Positions 53,601 to 59,600 of a stretch of DNA of 64,000 nt are shown here, in pieces. The DNA comes from Schistosoma haematobium (lineage: Eukaryota > Platyhelminthes > Trematoda > Strigeidida > Schistosomatidae): the NCBI RefSeq assembly GCF_000699445.3, contig NC_067196.1:29467116-29531115 (forward strand), written 5' to 3'. Below the pieces are notes generated by a model, which worked only from the letters and a program-made list of their open reading frames with translations, was not told where the DNA came from and did no database searches. The position numbers and the translations under genes are program-made. The first letter of the stretch is position 1. Every line of letters begins with the position of its first letter.

Positions 53601-56600
53601 AGCTGCGTTAAGCTCCAGCTGACATTTTGAGCACCACTGCGCTACCTACTTAAGCTCCATACTGATGCAATTTCGCATATTGTTCAGCTCATGTGGAGAA
53701 AATGAATGCACTACTTTAAGATTATCAGCATACAGAAGGGGCTTTCCCACACAAAAAGATCCACAACTATCATTGGTAAAAACTAAAAAGAGGAAAGGGA
53801 CTAAGACACTACTTTGTATTACACCACTTCTAACAGGGACAGTGTTTGAAAATGAAGAGTTAATGTTAACTATTTGGTGTCGGTTGCTGAGGCAGGAATC
53901 AAATCAACCAAGCAAAGGCTTTTGGACCCTGTAAGATGAGAGTTTATCTATAAGACGTTGGTGGTTAGTCATGTCGAAGGCTTTAGAAATGTCCAAGTAT
54001 ATAACTAAGGCTAGATATCCTTGGTTACGTTGAGTATAGACTAAATCAAAGAAGTCACATTGGCGTGTCGTACAAGATCGATTTTTAAGAAATCCATGTG
54101 GAGTATCATTGATAAATTTTTCAGCGAGTAAACAGTTGGAGAGTTCGTTACTAATAATTTTTTCCATAATCCTAGAGATAACTGGGGTAATATTTATGTG
54201 CCGATAATTGGTCGTGACAGTCTTATCTCCAGATTTGTAACGTGGTATGATGTACGCGCTTTTCCAACAGTAAGGGTAAGTACCTGATTCCATAGAGAGA
54301 AGAAGTGGAATATCTGAACCACCATATCTGTAGTGAAAGGATGAAATCCCATCTACTCCATGACCTCTCGAAACCTTAATGGTATTTATAGCCTTACTAA
54401 TTTTCAAGCATGTGAAGGAGATAGATTTTACTAAGTTACTAGTCACGCACATAACTCTTCAAAGTGCCGTTAATGAATTCTTTCCTATTCGCGATAATAC
54501 TGTAGTGAACAGAACACGGGTGGGGACAATCGAATTTATTTGACATGAAATTACAGGACTTGCTAATAAAATCTAACAATCAAATAGTAAATACGTAATT
54601 TGCAAAATGTCCGTCAATTGTCTCATAATGACTCAGACTTCATTGTTCTTGCATTTTCATACAAATCGCATTCTGTTTCCATTCTTTACTGTTCGATCCT
54701 CTTGTCTCTCTGCTACCAGACATTCTGCTCACGACTAGCATCATATACTACTTATGTCTATATAAGTAGCACACCACATTTTCACCGAAAAGGTATGCTA
54801 TAGTTTTATAGTCGTATATAAATATGCTATTATGCAGGGTGCATGGTATATCAACATTTTGATTTACTTTAACGCGTTTATTGAAAAGGAGAATCAAGTT
54901 TTGTATTTTTGAGCTAGTATTACGTGCTAACAGTTCCTCATTAATGGCTTTTAACCTGTTCTTCTCTTTAATTTGATTAAAAATCCTTCTTATTTGTGCA
55001 ACTGCCATGAAGTCATTGGACTTAAAATAACGTTTTTGCGGGCATCTTACTTTATTACGATATTTAGTTGGTACATATAATTCTATTAATCAAATTTCAT
55101 TGATCGGGTTGCAATATGGCCGTTAGTCTTGATGGCTCAAGATCTCACGCACTATACTGTGATACTAGTAGTAGGAGATAGTTGATAGATAAGCTGAGGA
55201 CCTAGGTTTCGTGCTATTTGACACGTTCTAGAAAGGCGTGCCTATAATTTTATGAGAACTGATGCTCAATATGGGATTTAAGTCCAAGTTACCATTGGGC
55301 TATTTGGGCTGAGATTAACCTTCTTTAGAATATTTACAAGTGATTGATCACTAAGTAGTGACCTGTGCAATGTTCTTCAAATACTGATCGAATCGCGTCG
55401 ATCAAAAGTTTTGATTAGTTTGGTATATTTATATATAAGTAAATTCTACAATGAGTTATGTCAGTAATTTTTATTTATTCAAATTAATAATGAGCATATT
55501 TCATCGAAATTCATCACACTCACGTTAAGTAGAAATTTTCTTAGTTTGTTATCTACAATAATTGACAATGTAAGTTTTGTGTAGTAATAATTAGAGTTAC
55601 CTATTTTTTAAACAGTTAACTTTGCAGTTTAAAATGAATACAGGAGAACAACTTTTTGAAAAAAAGCTTTTTTCGTACATTCATTTATTTATAGCTCTGT
55701 TTAAATGGAGGATCGTGCATAAATTATTATACTACCAACAACGGCAGTGTCCAAAGAGATAACCAACATCACAAATATCTTCGTATTCTTGAACAGAACA
55801 ATTTTTTGGAATCACAATTACCTCATTGTTCTTGCCCATTCGGTTATATTGGTGAATATTGTCAGATAGAATTAGATTTTTGTCAACTTTTTCACCATAT
55901 TAAACACTACTTCTTTAATTATTTTAAACAACCTAAAGAAATTGAAGATTATTTTCGCAAAAATGTAACCATTTCAAGTTATCATATCAATGATTGGTTA
56001 ATTTCATCGTCCTTATCATCACTATATCATTCATGGTATGAGATAAACTTATTATATTCTACATTCGTAATAAATTATACATATTCTCGGTTACTGAATG
56101 ACACTCATATAAGAAAGATTTTATCAACAGGAAATTTATTCATAAACGATTCTCTCGTAGACAGAAAAAGTACTCTATCTGATTCAACTTTATTTATGAT
56201 AGCTTCACCAATGGGTTTATGTGATCCTATTGGAAGTTCTCAATGTGTTCCATTATTATCTTCTGTGAGTGATGGTTTAAGAAGTGATAGTGGTGGGTTT
56301 ACATGCATCTGTCATGTAGATTATGAAGGTAGATATTGTGAGAAATATGTTGACTTTTGTGATAAAATGAACAAACAATACAATGGGGTAAGAAAACCAT
56401 TTTTAAAATAAAAAATTTTCTTCCGTTTTTTATCTTGTACAAATGTGTACATGTACATTATTCTTAAACAATGTGAGTTTTATATTAAAAAGGAATAAAT
56501 TTAACGTTATGCATGTAAGGGAGTGAGCTTTCCTGTTGTTATTATCGTGAGCTAAAGTTTAGCAATCTTTGTGGAGATATGAGTATACCTAGTGGTTTGC

Positions 56601-59600
56601 TTTTAAATAGACGTGTAGTGACATATTTCATTATATTAAGATTGTGTCTAGCAATGGAACATACCAAAACGTGTTACTAATAGGCTGTATCGGAACAATC
56701 TGTTCATAATGCATACATCTCAGCGGAAAGTGATTAGTTTCAGTCTTTAATGTTAGCAACGGGAGATTACAAACTCATAGGCAAACTCATTATTAATGGA
56801 TTGTTAAATTTATTACAGCCATTTAGTATTGTAATCATTAGTTTTTAGACGATAGAAATACTTACCCTATGATGAACTTCGTAACCCACTGGTTGTCATA
56901 GAAGATTTCTAGTCATTCGAATTTAATTTCCACACAATTAACATATGTAATGTTACTAAAGGGTTACAGATTTCTTAAGATAATAAGGATATTTTACAGC
57001 TTGTGTTGTGTATTCTACTCATGTCGAGAGATACAAACGGTATGTAACACCAATCAGAAATGGAGACCCTGGCTGCAGAAGGCTAAGAAGATCGAGTTGA
57101 AGAGAATGGAAGTGAAAATAAGAGGGAATTATGAACTGGAAGAATCATACAAAGTGTGAAGGACAAGGGATGAAAATTCGCAAATGAGGTATTCATTGTA
57201 TGGTTCTCAGATTTCAATACGAAATTACAGAATATATTGGTAAACCATAAAGATCATGCACTGATTACTTCATGTCTCTCGACATAAGTAGCATACACCA
57301 GACTTGGATTATAGTGAATAGAACGCTTTGGTGAATAATGATAATTATAATTATTTTTAGGATTGTAAATACGCGTTACTTGTCACTGGGCTAAAAATTA
57401 ATTCAATTAAATAATTGGATCTCGTAACATTGTGATTAAGATAGATGGATACGAGATGACGGCAACTGTATGACTTCAATGTATTCATGACACAGACTTT
57501 CTCCCTTTTTATTCGCCATCCCTGATATATATAAGGTCATTTGAAATCTAAATAATTGAATTGTATCTATAAATGTGACACTAGATGTCTCGGATTTGAA
57601 TCCAACCGGAAGCATGATTTCCTTTAAGTGGGTAGATATTTTTTCCTAACAAGTGCCTTTTAACATGACACCTATGTTTAGAATTACCTAGTGACTGCTC
57701 CCAATCACGTAGTATGATATGGTTACGTAACTTAAGTGTTCGTATTTTCCCGTTGTTAATACTAAATACTTTCCTAAATCTAGGATGAACTTGTAAGTAC
57801 TGTCGATATTGAGGTTTTATCTGTTTCATGAGGAGTCTCATGTAATCGATAAAGACTGATCAGATTCACCCATTAAATATTAACAAAAGCCTGATATAAT
57901 TAAACCTTTACAAACCATATAGGATATAAACATATTTTACTATTCTGTTGATAGATTACTTTAATTGTTAGATGCCAGTTTTGTTATAATTCATCAGTGA
58001 TGATCAGTGTCTTTTCACTGTTTTTTTCTGTTGAAAAATATAGAATTATTGCTTAAATGAAGGTTGGTGTGAAAATCAAATCAAACAAATCACACCAAAC
58101 TATAATAGTGATCATAATAATTATAACAATACACATCGTCATCGAATATTCCCTATTTGCCACTGTCCATCAGGTTTTGGTGGAGAAAGATGTGAAGTTT
58201 ATCATGAATTATGCATTCATTCACCATGTCTTCATGGTGGTATATGTCATCCGACTAAACAAATATCACAGTTACAACTAAAAGAAATTAAATTTAGTTC
58301 CACAGTTTCTGGAACTAATTCTTCATCTTACTTTATTCCACCGTACAGATGTGAATGCTTATTTGGTTGGTCTGGAATACACTGTGAAGTTAGTACTGGA
58401 TTATATTGTGATGTATCGAGATTATGTATGGATTATACAAATTGTAATGATTCTTTGACATTTAATTGTCCATGTACAAAACCAGGTACATTATTGATGG
58501 ATAATATAAGCTGACAATTTTCGCTTAAAGATCATTATATATTTTTTGCTTATGTTTATTAGTTTTAAATTTGATGTCTGTCGAACAACGGTAAATCATC
58601 ATCAGTACTGACTCTTTTCCTAATTTGACGTATTTTTTGGATGTAGTTATAATCGTTGGCAGTGAAAACGCATATTAAATCAATTTAGTCCATATTATAG
58701 AAAAAAACTACACTGTTACTTGTGTCTGTTTCGATATATCAACTACAGTCGGGCATTTCACATTTAAAGCTACGTTTATTGATTATCATAACGATTTATA
58801 GTGAATTGTTCGACTTTCAATTATAAGAATTATAAAACTCTCGTCTAGGGTTTTATGTACATGCTTCTGAGGATCTCTGGACCCTCAACAACTATAACCT
58901 TCAACAGCTACCCAATGTTCCCTGATTTCTGATTGGTATTTTAGCCGATGTTAATTCATGATAACAACTGTATTTATAAATGTTACTATCAAGCGCATTT
59001 AGCAATAGAAGTTCTGAAACATTTTACAGTCCAGTGGTTTTTGAAGGTTTGTAATTCATTCAAGACTATTCAAAGATCCTTCTGTTTTTTTCGTTTGAAG
59101 TAACATACGAGTGATTTGTTTTTGGATTTTGCTCAAAAAAACAAGGGAACATTTGTTTGATTCTGACTCACTGATACTTATATTGTAATAACAGAAATAT
59201 TTGAAAAACTGACAAATCTGATTATATAAGGATTCCTTTTCATCTTATGCTTGCCAATTTTATCTTTCCACCATTTTATTTCTTCATCCTAGCTGTTTTG
59301 AAAATATTTTGATTTACAACAAGAACAGTTGGTCTTCCAGTCATTAGATCCATCGTTAGTAAATTAACGTTATGTTTAATTTTGAACCGATTTACGATGA
59401 TATGCTATTGTAAACCTGGAGAATTACGCGAAAATATCTTCAGAAGCTGGGAGAAGTCTGTAAACATTTCGTCAAATGTGCTTGAGATAGAAACTTTCCA
59501 AAAGTTCCAGAAAAACAATGGCTTGTGTTATAATCGTACTGATAAATTACCAGATTCATCTTTCAATTCGCAGAAGCTTTCAGAATATTAAGGTCACTCA

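Larger units (their letters stand above)
49146..55694 (+). other. Notch intron 9 (6.5 kb)
   Basis: It contains degraded family-B pieces at about 49610-49770 (minus), 49850-49990 (plus) and 50900-51050 (plus), an AT microsatellite (50607-50665), the family-B element at 52445-52720 and a CR1/Jockey-like LINE (52886-55010). Two further candidate repeats with tRNA-like B boxes lie at about 51760-51960 and 55120-55320. The latter two were not identified. Confidence 0.6.

Noticed and set aside
55806..56411. Open frame beginning at a TTG, as a separate protein
   Set aside because: It is the inner part of Notch exon 10; the frame starts upstream at the splice acceptor (55695).
57581..57841. Minus-strand frame of 86 codons
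   Set aside because: No recognisable domain, in Notch intron 10, no sign of a splice partner or conservation.
58057..58281. Plus-strand frame of 74 codons within exon 11
   Set aside because: It is a shifted frame; the correct frame encodes EGF16 and EGF17 with all cysteines in register.
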